Shown here one piece after another: positions 15,826-23,902 of a DNA stretch of 32,088 nt. The stretch is taken from assembly GCA_029260475.1 (NCBI GenBank), contig JAJDDE010000052.1, forward strand, positions 1 through 32,088, written 5' to 3'. The stretch is from Phycisphaerales bacterium. GTDB lineage: Bacteria > Planctomycetota > Phycisphaerae > Phycisphaerales > UBA1924. Within the stretch, counting starts at the first letter, position 1; each line of letters begins with the position of its first letter. The notes under the pieces were generated by a model. That model searched no databases, was not told where the DNA came from, and saw nothing but the letters and a program-made list of their open reading frames with translations. A program made the translations under genes and the position numbers.

Positions 15826-16643
15826 CCGAACCAGCCGAGGGCGTAGAACACGATCGTGAAGATCAGGTCCGCGATGATCACCGCGACGATGGACTGCACG
15901 ACGGTGAGCGTGGTCGCCCGACCGACCCCCGCGGCGCCGCCCGAGACTTTGAGCCCGTTGCCGCAGGCGATGAGGCCGATGAGCAGCCCGAAGATCGCGG
16001 CCTTCGAGATGCCGGTGAGGTAATCGGTGTGATCGACCTGTGCGAGCGTGTTCTGGTAATAGGTCGTCCAGCTGATCCCGAGGACGGTCTTGCTCATGAG
16101 CGCCGCGGCACTCAGCATCACGATGTTGGAGAGCACCGCGAGACACACGAGGCTGACCACCGAGGCGATCAATCTCGGGACCACGAGGAAACGCACCGGG
16201 TTGAGCGCGTGGGCTTCCAACGCCTCGATCTCCTCACCGACGACCATCGTGCCGATCTCTGCTGCGATCGCCGCCCCCGCGAACCCCACGAGCACGATGC
16301 CCGCCAGCAGCGGGCCCAGTTCGCGGAGCGACGCGACCGCGATGATGTTCGGCACACGCTCGACCTGCCCGAGTTCCGCGAGAGGAGGGGCCATCTGGAA
16401 ACCCAAGATGAAGCCGATCGCGCCCGATACGAGCGCGACGATCAGGATCGACTGGATACCGATGCGCACGATCTGCGACATGATCGCCGACTGCCCGACG
16501 CGGATGTTCCGATTGCAGAGCGAACGGAACATCCATGTCAGCGCCTGCATCAGCAGCAACCAGAGCCCGCCGATGTGCTCGAAGGTCCCGAGCGTGTGGG
16601 CACCGAGCTTCTCGACGGCTCTACGGGGTGCGTGAGAACTCAC
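15822..16643 (-). CDS. MlaE/YrbE-type ABC transporter permease
   Basis: A 273-residue inner-membrane permease of the MlaE family, which moves phospholipids or other lipids between inner and outer membranes with an MlaF ATPase and an MCE-domain protein. Signatures: GFILGFQMAPPLAELG, the PLLAGIVLVGFAGAAIAAEIGTMVVGEEIEALEA core, NPVRFLVVPRLIA, and GLLIGLIACGNGLKVSGGAAGVGRATTLTVV near the C-terminus. The start is GTG at 16643, 10 nt after the STAS gene stop. No MlaF-like ATPase or MCE gene lies in the window; they must be elsewhere. Adjacency to a STAS protein recalls MlaB of E. coli, a STAS protein bound to the Mla ATPase. Confidence 0.9.
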   Translation of the reverse strand: MSSHAPRRAVEKLGAHTLGTFEHIGGLWLLLMQALTWMFRSLCNRNIRVGQSAIMSQIVRIGIQSILIVALVSGAIGFILGFQMAPPLAELGQVERVPNIIAVASLRELGPLLAGIVLVGFAGAAIAAEIGTMVVGEEIEALEAHALNPVRFLVVPRLIASVVSLVCLAVLSNIVMLSAAALMSKTVLGISWTTYYQNTLAQVDHTDYLTGISKAAIFGLLIGLIACGNGLKVSGGAAGVGRATTLTVVQSIVAVIIADLIFTIVFYALGWFG

Positions 16644-16653
16644 GTCGAACGCC

Positions 16654-16986
16654 TCACGACGTCAGTGCCTCGTCCATCGAGGGCACGATGGTGAAGACTC
16701 GATCGAGACGCGCGATCTCGAAGATCGAGCGCACCTTGTCCTGCATCGAGCAGAGCACCAGCGACGACGATTGCTTGCGGGCGATCTGCATCGCCTCGAC
16801 GAGCGTCGCGACGCCCGAGCTGTCCATGTACGGGACCTTCTCGAGATCGACGATCACGCGCTGCGGCTTGGCCGACATCGCGTTCTTGAGCGCCATCTGG
16901 AGCTCGCGCGAGGTGGAGAGATCGACCTCGCCGTCCGGGCGGATCAGGGTTCCCTCGCTGCGTTGTTCCACACTGACCTCAAGCAT
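16654..16986 (-). CDS. STAS-domain protein (anti-anti-sigma RsbV-like or MlaB-like)
   Basis: A 110-residue single STAS domain. DGEVDLSTSRELQMAL (18-33) and VIVDLEKVPYMDSSGVATLVEA (44-65) are the family landmarks. DSSG at 55-58 includes the serine (S57) that RsbW-type kinases phosphorylate in RsbV/SpoIIAA. Its ATG at 16986 overlaps the kinase gene by 8 bases, and mlaE follows by 10 bp. The position after a HATPase kinase gene favours an anti-anti-sigma role; the position before mlaE favours an MlaB-like role. Both may be true. Upstream in-frame starts run deep into the kinase gene and are not needed. Confidence 0.9.
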   Translation of the reverse strand: MLEVSVEQRSEGTLIRPDGEVDLSTSRELQMALKNAMSAKPQRVIVDLEKVPYMDSSGVATLVEAMQIARKQSSSLVLCSMQDKVRSIFEIARLDRVFTIVPSMDEALTS

Positions 16987-17530
16987 CGGTCTTCGTCCCC
17001 TCGCCCGAGTCTTCGGGCTTTTCATTGGGCGTTTCGGTGCGTGGTCGCACCCATTTCGTCATATCCAGACGCATGCCGACTGTGCTCTCGGGACGGCGCT
17101 CGAACCGAGCCTCGTCCATCACCTCGCGGATAATGTACACGCCCAGCCCCCCAGGACGGATCTCGTCCAAGTCGCGGGGTTGGATCTGTTCAGGATCGAC
17201 CTGTTGGGCCTCGTCCTCGATCAGGATCCTGATCCCAGTCTTTGATTCATCGTCAGGATCGCGAGCCGGCCAGATATTGAGCCATATCTTCTGATCCTCT
17301 CGCCGGTCGTAACCGTGACGGATCACGTTGCACAACGCCTCATCCACCGCGAGCGCGATCTGCCCGCAGTCGTGGTCGGTGAAACCGAGGCGTTTGGCGA
17401 CCGCCGCGACCAAATCGCGTGCGCCCGAGAGGTATCGCGGCTGGCTGACCATCTCGACAACGACGTGCGCATCGGTCGTCCCGTTGATCGCGCTGGCTGG
17501 ATGCTGGGTCGGCACGGAGCCCTCCGTCAT
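16979..17530 (-). CDS. RsbW-like serine kinase / anti-sigma factor (HATPase_c_2)
   Basis: A 183-residue GHKL ATPase-fold protein of the anti-sigma kinase type. The N-box is IALAVDEALCNVIRHGYDRRE (Glu64, Asn68). The next box is IEDEAQQVDPEQ (104-115), where the usual D-x-G glycine is replaced by alanine. GGLGVYIIREVMDEA (127-141) is the glycine-rich lid. Such proteins bind a sigma factor or phosphorylate a STAS protein; the STAS gene overlaps its end. A low-complexity acidic tail (ETPNEKPEDSGEGTKTDA) extends beyond the domain. I used the ATG at 17530; an in-frame GTG at 17545 is also possible and neither has a clear ribosome-binding site. Confidence 0.88.
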   Translation of the reverse strand: MTEGSVPTQHPASAINGTTDAHVVVEMVSQPRYLSGARDLVAAVAKRLGFTDHDCGQIALAVDEALCNVIRHGYDRREDQKIWLNIWPARDPDDESKTGIRILIEDEAQQVDPEQIQPRDLDEIRPGGLGVYIIREVMDEARFERRPESTVGMRLDMTKWVRPRTETPNEKPEDSGEGTKTDA

Positions 17531-17570
17531 CGCACCCGCTGACACGCGGGCGGTGCAGCGAGTGTAGTCG

Positions 17571-17918
17571 TCACCCGCCAGATGCGTTGTCGTCGTCCAT
17601 TAATCGGACATGCGCGACCCACGTCTTCACCGCCGGCCCTCGGATCTCGGGCGGATCGGCGTAGTGATAGCCAAAGTCTTGACCCGTTCGCTGTTGGAGC
17701 GCGCGGACCGCGAGGAATCGGACCGCGGGGTCCGAACTGTCCAGGAGGCTCACGAGTTGGCGGTTCGAAATGTCTGGATCGAAATGTGCCCGGGCTGCGG
17801 CGAGCGCTCGCTCCGAGGGCAGATCCGAATCGTACGACGCGCGCAGCTGGGGCTGCGAGCACGAGGCCATCGCCACCAGGGGCACCACCAGAACCAGAGC
17901 AAGGGTCGTTGTTCTCAC
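17571..17918 (-). CDS. Small lipoprotein with a HEAT-like repeat
   Basis: A 115-residue protein that begins VRTTTLALVLVVPLVAMASC, a lipoprotein signal with lipobox AMASC, so it should be exported and lipid-anchored. The mature part has one HEAT-like helical repeat (NRQLVSLLDSSDPAVRFLAVRALQQRTGQDFGY) and ends with a WVAHVRL segment. No enzyme motif is seen. Long in-frame extensions upstream overlap guaA and are rejected; the GTG at 17918 places the signal peptide at the N-terminus. It is divergent from guaA (52 bp) and lies 40 bp upstream of the RsbW-like gene on the same strand, so it may lead that operon. Confidence 0.75.
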   Translation of the reverse strand: MRTTTLALVLVVPLVAMASCSQPQLRASYDSDLPSERALAAARAHFDPDISNRQLVSLLDSSDPAVRFLAVRALQQRTGQDFGYHYADPPEIRGPAVKTWVAHVRLMDDDNASGG

Positions 17919-17924
17919 GCTTCG

Positions 17925-17930
17925 ATCGTA
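17925..17930 (-). promoter_or_regulatory. -10 box (TACGAT) 6 nt before the small lipoprotein gene
   Basis: Minus-strand TACGAT, then CGAAGC, then the GTG at 17918. The same hexamer and spacing occur before the UbiA-family gene. This predicts a leaderless transcript for the lipoprotein-rsbW-STAS-mlaE operon. Confidence 0.5.
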
Positions 17931-17934
17931 ACCG

Positions 17935-17965
17935 TTGCCACGACGGCTCGCCCGCTTGCTACATT
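17935..17965 (+). promoter_or_regulatory. guaA promoter
   Basis: TTGCCA (17935-17940) and an extended -10 TGCTACATT (TACATT at 17960-17965), separated by 19 bp, lie directly before guaA. Only five bases separate the -10 box from the ATG at 17971, so the transcript should start at or near the start codon. The spacer is longer than the ideal 17 bp. Confidence 0.5.
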
Positions 17966-17970
17966 CCGGC

Positions 17971-19542
17971 ATGACCGGAGCGATCCCCAAGACGGCGTAC
18001 GAATCGGATGAGGTCATCCTCGTGGTGGACTTCGGTTCCCAGACCGCGCAGCTCATCGCGCGGCGTCTCCGTGATGCTGGCGTGCTGGCGTTTCTGGTGG
18101 GGCACGACGTGACCGCCCAGGAGGTGCGCAGCGTCGCGCCGAAGGGGCTGATCTTTTCGGGCGGGCCCGCCTCGGTCTACGAGATCGATGCCCCCCGCTT
18201 CGACCCCGAACTGCTCGATCTCGATATCCCGGTGCTCGGCATCTGCTACGGGCTCCAGGTCATCGCCAACACCATCGGTGTCCCGGTCGAGCACGCGGAC
18301 CACCGCGAGTTCGGACGCGCTTCGCTCACAACGCGCAACGACGACGAGCTGTTCAAGGCGATCCCGGACGAGACGGTTGTGTGGATGAGCCACGGCGATC
18401 AGCTCTCTGAGAACCAGGACATCTTCCGCGTCATCGGCTCGACGCCAACGTGCCCGCTCGCCGCGGTGCGTCACGTGAACCGCCCGCTCTTCGGGCTCCA
18501 GTTCCACCCCGAGGTCTCCCACACCGCGCACGGCACGGACATGCTCACAAACTTCGCGTTCTCGGTCTGCGGCTGCCACGGCACCTGGCGCATGATCGAC
18601 GTGATGGAGCACCAGATCGAACTCGTCCGCGAGCGCACGGGCGATCGACGCGTGGTGTGCGGGCTTTCGGGCGGGGTGGATTCATCGGTCGTCGCGGCGT
18701 TGCTCTCCAAGGCGATCGGCGACCGGCTTACCTGCGTGTTCGTCGATCACGGCCTGCTCCGCAAACGCGAGCGTGAGCTCGTGGAAACGACCTTCCGCGA
18801 TCACTTCGACTCGGAGCTGCGCGTGGTTGACGCGGAGGGGGCGTTCCTCGGCGACCTCGCGGGCATCGAAGACCCGCAGGAGAAGCGCCGGCGCATCGGG
18901 CACCGCTTCATCCAGACGTTCAAGGAGGCCACCGCCGACCTCGACGACGCCGAGTTTCTGGCGCAGGGGACGCTGTACCCCGACGTGATCGAGTCCGGAG
19001 GCGGGCACGCGGGCAAGGCCGCGAGCATCAAGCTGCACCACAACGTGGGCGGGCTCCCCGAGGAGCTCGGATTCGAACTGATCGAACCACTTCGGGACCT
19101 CTTCAAGGACGAGGTGCGTCGTCTGGGCGAGGTGCTCGGGCTGCCCGAGCAGATGGTCTGGCGCCACCCCTTCCCGGGGCCGGGCCTCGCGGTTCGGATC
19201 CTCGGAGAGGTCACCAAGGCGAAGTGCGATGTGCTCCGCGACTGCGACGAGATCGTGCTCGAGGAGCTCACCAGCGCGGACCTCTACCGCTCCACGAGCC
19301 AGGTCTTCGCCGTCCTGCTCCCGGTGAAGTCCGTCGGCGTGATGGGGGACGGACGCACCTACGAATCCTGCGTCGCGATCCGCGCGGTGACGACCAACGA
19401 CTTCATGACCGCCGACTGGGCACGCCTGCCCTACGAGGTGCTCGCCCGGATGTCATCGCGCATCATCAACCAGGTGCGCGGCGTGAACCGCGTGGTGTAC
19501 GACATCTCCTCAAAGCCACCGGCGACGATCGAATGGGAGTGA
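17971..19542 (+). CDS. guaA: GMP synthase (glutamine-hydrolysing)
   Basis: A 523-residue enzyme that converts XMP to GMP using glutamine and ATP. The class I glutamine amidotransferase domain has the catalytic triad C92 (GICYGLQVI), H179 and E181 (QFHPEVSHT). The ATP-pyrophosphatase domain has the PP-loop LSGGVDSSV (232-240). The C-terminal XMP-binding and dimerisation domain ends KPPATIEWE, the invariant family terminus. Length matches E. coli GuaA (525). The ATG at 17971 is preferred over 17935 because it fits the family N-terminus and the -10 box. The end overlaps the next gene by 10 bases. Confidence 0.97.
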   Translation: MTGAIPKTAYESDEVILVVDFGSQTAQLIARRLRDAGVLAFLVGHDVTAQEVRSVAPKGLIFSGGPASVYEIDAPRFDPELLDLDIPVLGICYGLQVIANTIGVPVEHADHREFGRASLTTRNDDELFKAIPDETVVWMSHGDQLSENQDIFRVIGSTPTCPLAAVRHVNRPLFGLQFHPEVSHTAHGTDMLTNFAFSVCGCHGTWRMIDVMEHQIELVRERTGDRRVVCGLSGGVDSSVVAALLSKAIGDRLTCVFVDHGLLRKRERELVETTFRDHFDSELRVVDAEGAFLGDLAGIEDPQEKRRRIGHRFIQTFKEATADLDDAEFLAQGTLYPDVIESGGGHAGKAASIKLHHNVGGLPEELGFELIEPLRDLFKDEVRRLGEVLGLPEQMVWRHPFPGPGLAVRILGEVTKAKCDVLRDCDEIVLEELTSADLYRSTSQVFAVLLPVKSVGVMGDGRTYESCVAIRAVTTNDFMTADWARLPYEVLARMSSRIINQVRGVNRVVYDISSKPPATIEWE

Positions 19543-20264
19543 TCACCCGGCTCATCTCGGTGCTCCTGTTGGTGTGCGTCTCGCAGCACGGTTTCGCGCA
19601 GGGCGAACTCCCGGCGCTCACCGAGGGCCAGGCGGAGGCGCTGAGCTACCCCGTCGAACCGGGCACCGGGCTCACCTCCGACAACCACTACGCAACGCTG
19701 ATCTCCAACATCGGCGGTTGGGGCAACCTCATGCCGCTGTGGAACGCGCAGCCCGAGCTGCGCCCTCCACTGGTCCCCGCGGCGGCCTTCAACGCGGTCG
19801 GTTCGAGCGTTTTCGCGGAGCCGGGCGAGCCCTTCGTGTTCAGTGCTCGGTTCATTCGGAAGGCGTCGCTCGCGGGGCGTCCGAACATCGAGCGGTGGGT
19901 CGTGAACCCCTATAGCGCGGACAGGGACGAACGCGGCGCCACCCCCGTGGTGGTCTTCGTGGATCGCCGCATCACGGGGCGTATCCGAGAACCGATGTCG
20001 GGCTGGTACATCCTCCTGGCGACGCGCGCCTACCGCCCCACCATGGTCGAGAGCGTTCGCGGCAACGCGTTGCCAACGCAATCCTTCGTCGGCGCGGTCT
20101 TCTTCAGCGGGCCGACCACCGAGGGTGATCTCGCCGGCTCCTTTGCCTGGATCGGCATCGCGATCGCCGTCGTGATCGCGATAGGTATCGTGCTCGGGAT
20201 CAGCCTCGCGGTGCATTTGCGCCGGCAGAAGGACCAGCAGCAAGAGGCGGGGACACCACCATGA
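19533..20264 (+). CDS. Exported membrane-anchored protein of unknown function
   Basis: A 243-residue protein with an N-terminal signal sequence ([24 protein letters not shown]), a ~170-residue exported domain, and a C-terminal transmembrane helix ([27 protein letters not shown]) followed by a short charged tail ([11 protein letters not shown]). That topology gives a periplasmic domain anchored at its C-terminus. Within the domain, [20 protein letters not shown] and [14 protein letters not shown] are distinctive, but I recognise no family. The ATG lies inside the guaA end (10-bp overlap), and its stop overlaps the aroB start (ATGA), so it is translationally coupled to both. No functional link to purine or shikimate synthesis is evident. 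Confidence 0.78.
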   Translation: MGVITRLISVLLLVCVSQHGFAQGELPALTEGQAEALSYPVEPGTGLTSDNHYATLISNIGGWGNLMPLWNAQPELRPPLVPAAAFNAVGSSVFAEPGEPFVFSARFIRKASLAGRPNIERWVVNPYSADRDERGATPVVVFVDRRITGRIREPMSGWYILLATRAYRPTMVESVRGNALPTQSFVGAVFFSGPTTEGDLAGSFAWIGIAIAVVIAIGIVLGISLAVHLRRQKDQQQEAGTPP

Positions 20265-21454
20265 GCAAGACCATCCGCATCGAGCTGGGCGACCGTTCGT
20301 ACGACGTGATCGTGAGCGAGAACCTGCTCTCATCGCTGGGCCAGCGGGTGCGCACGCTCCTGCCCGGCTCGGGGCGCGCGTTCGTGATCGCCGACGGGAA
20401 TCTGCCCAGCGATACCGTCGATCGGGTCCACGCGTCCCTGCGAGACGCGGGATTCGAGGTGAGCGGTGACAGCGTGAACGCGCTGGAGTCCAACAAAACG
20501 ATCGCGACGGCGGACCGACTGCTCCACGAGATCGCGGAGACCCGTCACGAGCGCAACGATCCGGTGATCGCGCTGGGCGGCGGCATCGTCGGCGACATCG
20601 CGGGCTTCGTCGCGGCCTCCTTCAAGCGAGGCGTCCCCGTGGTCCAGTGCCCCACCACGCTCCTCGCGATGGTGGACGCTTCGGTCGGCGGAAAGACCGG
20701 TGTGAATATCTCCACACGCTCCGGGCTCAAGAAGAACCTCGTCGGCGCCTTCTGGCAGCCGAGGCTCGTGCTCGCGGACATCGACACGTTGCGCTCGCTC
20801 CCGAAACGAGAATTGACCGCTGGTCTGGGCGAGTGCCTGAAGCACGGCATGATCGCCTCCTCGCCCGGGGGGCCGGACAACGACACGCCCGGGGCGCTAT
20901 TTGATGACATCGCCGAGCGATCTGTCCGGCTCCGCATGGGTGAGTTGACAGAAGCGGTCGATCTCGTCGCTCAGAACGTGCGTGTGAAGGCGGCATTCGT
21001 CGCTGGCGATGAACGCGAAACCGCGCCGAGCGCCGCGGGTGGGCGCGCGTTGCTGAACCTCGGGCACACCTTCGCCCACGCGATCGAGACGATCCCGCAC
21101 CTCACGCCCGACGGCAACCCCGAGCACGCCCCCCTGCTCCACGGCGAATCGGTCGCCTTGGGGCTCGTCGCCGCGACGGGCGCTGCCCGAGCGTTGGGCC
21201 GCGTCGATGAGGCCTTCGAGGACGAGGTGCGTGTTGGCGTCGAACGACTGGGCATCGCGTCACGATTGATGGGGCTCCCGGACGACGAGAGCCTGCTCGA
21301 GCGGATGATGCACGACAAGAAAGTGCTCTCTGGGCGCCTCAGGCTCGTCTTGCCCGAGGGCCTTGGGCGCTGCACGGTGGTCGAGGACCCGTCACCGTCG
21401 GTTGTTCGAGCCGGCTGGGACGCCCTGCGCATCCACCCTGATCGAAGGGTCTGA
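20261..21454 (+). CDS. aroB: 3-dehydroquinate synthase
   Basis: A 397-residue NAD- and metal-dependent enzyme that cyclises DAHP to 3-dehydroquinate, step 2 of the shikimate pathway. Signatures: ALGGGIVGDIAGFVAAS (NAD-binding glycine-rich segment), PTTLLAMVDASVGGKTGVN, ADIDTLRSLPKRELTAGLGECLKHG (metal-ligand Glu in GLGE), LNLGHTFAHAIE (metal-ligand His) and LLHGESVALG (third metal-ligand His). The C-terminal DKKVLSGRLRLVLPEGLGRC is conserved too. It is slightly longer than the E. coli enzyme (362), mainly from inserts around ASSPGGPDNDTPG and LTPDGNPEHAP. It is coupled to the preceding membrane-protein gene by an ATGA overlap. Confidence 0.96.
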   Translation: MSKTIRIELGDRSYDVIVSENLLSSLGQRVRTLLPGSGRAFVIADGNLPSDTVDRVHASLRDAGFEVSGDSVNALESNKTIATADRLLHEIAETRHERNDPVIALGGGIVGDIAGFVAASFKRGVPVVQCPTTLLAMVDASVGGKTGVNISTRSGLKKNLVGAFWQPRLVLADIDTLRSLPKRELTAGLGECLKHGMIASSPGGPDNDTPGALFDDIAERSVRLRMGELTEAVDLVAQNVRVKAAFVAGDERETAPSAAGGRALLNLGHTFAHAIETIPHLTPDGNPEHAPLLHGESVALGLVAATGAARALGRVDEAFEDEVRVGVERLGIASRLMGLPDDESLLERMMHDKKVLSGRLRLVLPEGLGRCTVVEDPSPSVVRAGWDALRIHPDRRV

Positions 21455-21555
21455 ACGACGGTTATCAAGGTGAGCGCGAGGCGGGCCCGATACGCCTGTT
21501 AGGGACGGACGCGGTGGCCCCATCGGGGGGCGGCGCGAGCCGAACGAGGGCCCAC

Positions 21556-22608
21556 ATGCGAACACTGGCGGTTATGAACCAAAAGGGCGGCACGGGCAAG
21601 ACGACCACGTCGGTCACGCTCGCGACGCTCATCGCGCAGCGCGGCCAACGCACGCTGCTCGTGGACTTCGATCCGCAGGGCCACGCCGGGCTCGCCCTCG
21701 CGGTGCCCGAACGTCGCGTCAACGCGACCATCGCCGATGTGCTCAACGCGCCGCACGACGCCGACACGGCTCACCGTGCACGCTGGACCGTGCGACCCAA
21801 CCTCACCGTCATCCCCAGCGGCCCGTCGCTCGCGGCTCTCGAAGCGGGTGCCGGCGCCCTCGCCCAGACCAGTGGCCGAGAGCTGCGCCTCCGCAACTGG
21901 CTCGAGACGGTCCGCGAGGACTTCGACGTCTGCCTGATCGACTGCTCCCCCGCGATCGGCTTGCTCACCTTCAACGCGTTGGTCGCTTCCAGCGCGGTCT
22001 TGGTGCCCATCGAAACGAGCTACTTCGCGCTCCGCGGCGCCGAGCGCCAGGTCGCGATGATCGATGCCGTGGCGCGGCGCACGGGCGCGGAAATCGAAAC
22101 ATGGGTCGTGCCCACGATGCACACGCCGGGCGAGACGCCCGCGGAGCGCATTCTGAGTCTGCTCCAGCACCGCTACCGGAACAACGTCGCGCCAGTGCCC
22201 ATCCGTCGCGATCCGAGCGTTGGGGAAGCGCAGACGCTGGGCGTGCCGGTTCACGAGCACCGCCCGGACTGTCACGCCTCGCGTGACTACCAGGTGCTCG
22301 CAGACTGGGTGCTCGGGAGACTGCCGATGCTCAGCGACCAACCCCGTTCGATCGAACCCGTCCACGGCGCGGTCCAGGGCCCGATGAGCCGGGCCCAGGA
22401 ACTGGCAGAGCGAGCGCGGGACATGCACGCCAACGGCTCGCAACGGGCGGAGACGCGGTTCGGCGTGGATCCGGTGCGGACTGGTACCATCACGGAGATC
22501 AAGGCTCCAGAACCGGAGGCTGCCGAGGCCTCTTCAAACGGTTCTGGGTTCGACGACGCCGGCGGAGCCGGTGCCCATCGTCCAGGAGGGACCGATGAAC
22601 GACCATGA
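21556..22608 (+). CDS. ParA/Soj-family ATPase
   Basis: A 350-residue deviant Walker-type ATPase. KGGTGKTT (10-17) carries the signature lysine of the ParA/MinD class; LLVDFDPQGHAGLALAV is the Walker A' region, and FDVCLIDCSPAIGLLTFNALVAS is the Walker B region. LVPIETSYFALRGAERQ and the downstream Soj-like fold complete the domain by about residue 265. The last ~85 residues are an Ala/Glu/Gly-rich, probably disordered tail. ParA proteins position DNA or protein cargo by ATP-dependent dimerisation on the nucleoid. No parB lies in the window. Instead the next gene, overlapping by 14 bp, encodes a degenerate relative, so a cargo other than the chromosome origin is plausible. I chose ATG 21556, preceded by GAGGG, over 21514 because homology begins there. 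Confidence 0.9.
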   Translation: MRTLAVMNQKGGTGKTTTSVTLATLIAQRGQRTLLVDFDPQGHAGLALAVPERRVNATIADVLNAPHDADTAHRARWTVRPNLTVIPSGPSLAALEAGAGALAQTSGRELRLRNWLETVREDFDVCLIDCSPAIGLLTFNALVASSAVLVPIETSYFALRGAERQVAMIDAVARRTGAEIETWVVPTMHTPGETPAERILSLLQHRYRNNVAPVPIRRDPSVGEAQTLGVPVHEHRPDCHASRDYQVLADWVLGRLPMLSDQPRSIEPVHGAVQGPMSRAQELAERARDMHANGSQRAETRFGVDPVRTGTITEIKAPEPEAAEASSNGSGFDDAGGAGAHRPGGTDERP

Positions 22609-23902
22609 CCACACGCCCCTGACCTTTCCGAGACCGCCGGTCGTCGAGGGCACTTCGCCCTCCTCGTTCCCGCACGACGAGCCGGACGATGCGATGGTCT
22701 TCGACGCGCTTGCGGACATGTTCCTCGGCGCCGCCCCCGACGAGCACGCGCTCCCGGATGAGCCACACCAGGCGATCGGTTGGTCCGTAGAACTCCTCCT
22801 GATGGGGCACCTCCCCGTCCGTGCGCGTCCGTGGGCCTCGCAGTACGCCGCTGCCCGGGCGCATCAAGACGGCGTCCGCGTGGCGCTCGTCCGCATCGGA
22901 GGCGGGTACGGCTCCGTGGAACTCTTTGGTAGCGCCAAGGGCACGCTGAGCGTCGCGGCCGCCCCGTCGCTCGCGGGCGCGATCGAGCGTGCGCGGGAGC
23001 TCGCTTCGGTGTGCCTCGTGCAAGTCGATGACGCATCGCACGCGCCGCTGATCCAAACAGACCTCATCGACGCGATCACGCTCCTGATCGGCGCGAACTC
23101 CGCCGCGGTTGTGGACGCCTACCGCGCGCTCAAGTCGCTCGCGGCGCGCACGGGTGCCGAACTCCCGTCCCTCCGCATCGGCGTGATGGGCTCGGACGGC
23201 GACGACGCGCGGGAAGCCGTGCGAAAACTCTCCGACGCGACCGAAGCCTTCCTGGGCAGCCCGATTCATTCGAGCCTCCCGATCGAGCGCATGGGCCCGA
23301 CCGGCGCGGTGAGTCTGTACGGCGACCGCGTCAACCTGACCGCCCACGAGACGATCAGCATGATCGCGGGCGAAGACGTCGCGATCGCGTCCGAAGACGA
23401 TCGCGTGATCGAACCAGAAGCACAGCCTTCGGAATCGGAGTCGCAGCACATCGCCCACGCCGCTGCACCTACGCCCGAACCCAAGCCCTTTGTGCATCGG
23501 GGCGCGGCATTGGCCGGTGCCGGTGGTATCGGGTTCTCGAGCGAGCAGGAGCCGTCGCTCGTGTCGTTCGTTGAGGGCCTGATCTCCATCGATGTGGAAT
23601 GTCCCTACGACCGCGACACGGTTCTCGCGGCCGATCGGGACGGTGCGCTGCACGTGCTGCGTCGGGTCGATACCAACCCCGAGCCGCTGCTCATGGCCCT
23701 GGGCTGGGCCGAGGCGCACCGCGCGATCCTGTCACGCGCGACCAACGGTCGTGTGCGCAGCGACTCGGAGGTGCGAGCGCACGCGTTCGTGGACTCCGCA
23801 CAGACCGCTCGCGCGATGAAGGACGCCCACGCGGGTCGCCTCGTCGTACACGCGATCGTGCGCGTCCCCGAGGGCGCCCGCTGGTTGGGCCTCGAGTACT
23901 AA
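22595..23902 (+). CDS. Degenerate MinD/FlhG-like P-loop-less protein paired with ParA
   Basis: A 435-residue protein without a clear name. Residues ~60-230 read like a MinD/FlhG-type NTPase that has lost its Walker A. After GHLPVRARPWASQYAAARA and VRVALVRIGGGYGSVELF comes VCLVQVDDAS. Then DAITLLIGANSAAVVDAYRALKSL (159-182), RIGVMGSDGDDAREAVRKLSDATEAFLGSPI and SLPIERMG parallel the 'PEP-ALTDAY-LIK', 'VNMV-S' and 'FLG-LGYIP-D' regions of FlhG/MinD. The remainder includes an Ala/Pro/Glu-rich linker (~265-305) and a conserved-looking C-terminal domain. The ATG at 22595 has AGGAGG 5 nt upstream (22584-22589) and lies inside parA, so the pair is co-translated. A partner or regulator of the ParA protein is inferred. 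Its stop overlaps the convergent RND gene by 4 bp. Confidence 0.6.
   Translation: MNDHDHTPLTFPRPPVVEGTSPSSFPHDEPDDAMVFDALADMFLGAAPDEHALPDEPHQAIGWSVELLLMGHLPVRARPWASQYAAARAHQDGVRVALVRIGGGYGSVELFGSAKGTLSVAAAPSLAGAIERARELASVCLVQVDDASHAPLIQTDLIDAITLLIGANSAAVVDAYRALKSLAARTGAELPSLRIGVMGSDGDDAREAVRKLSDATEAFLGSPIHSSLPIERMGPTGAVSLYGDRVNLTAHETISMIAGEDVAIASEDDRVIEPEAQPSESESQHIAHAAAPTPEPKPFVHRGAALAGAGGIGFSSEQEPSLVSFVEGLISIDVECPYDRDTVLAADRDGALHVLRRVDTNPEPLLMALGWAEAHRAILSRATNGRVRSDSEVRAHAFVDSAQTARAMKDAHAGRLVVHAIVRVPEGARWLGLEY

Noticed and set aside
14775-16694. 639-residue plus-strand ORF spanning two genes
   Set aside because: It crosses the UbiA-family gene in another frame and the antisense of mlaE; Arg/His-rich with no domain.
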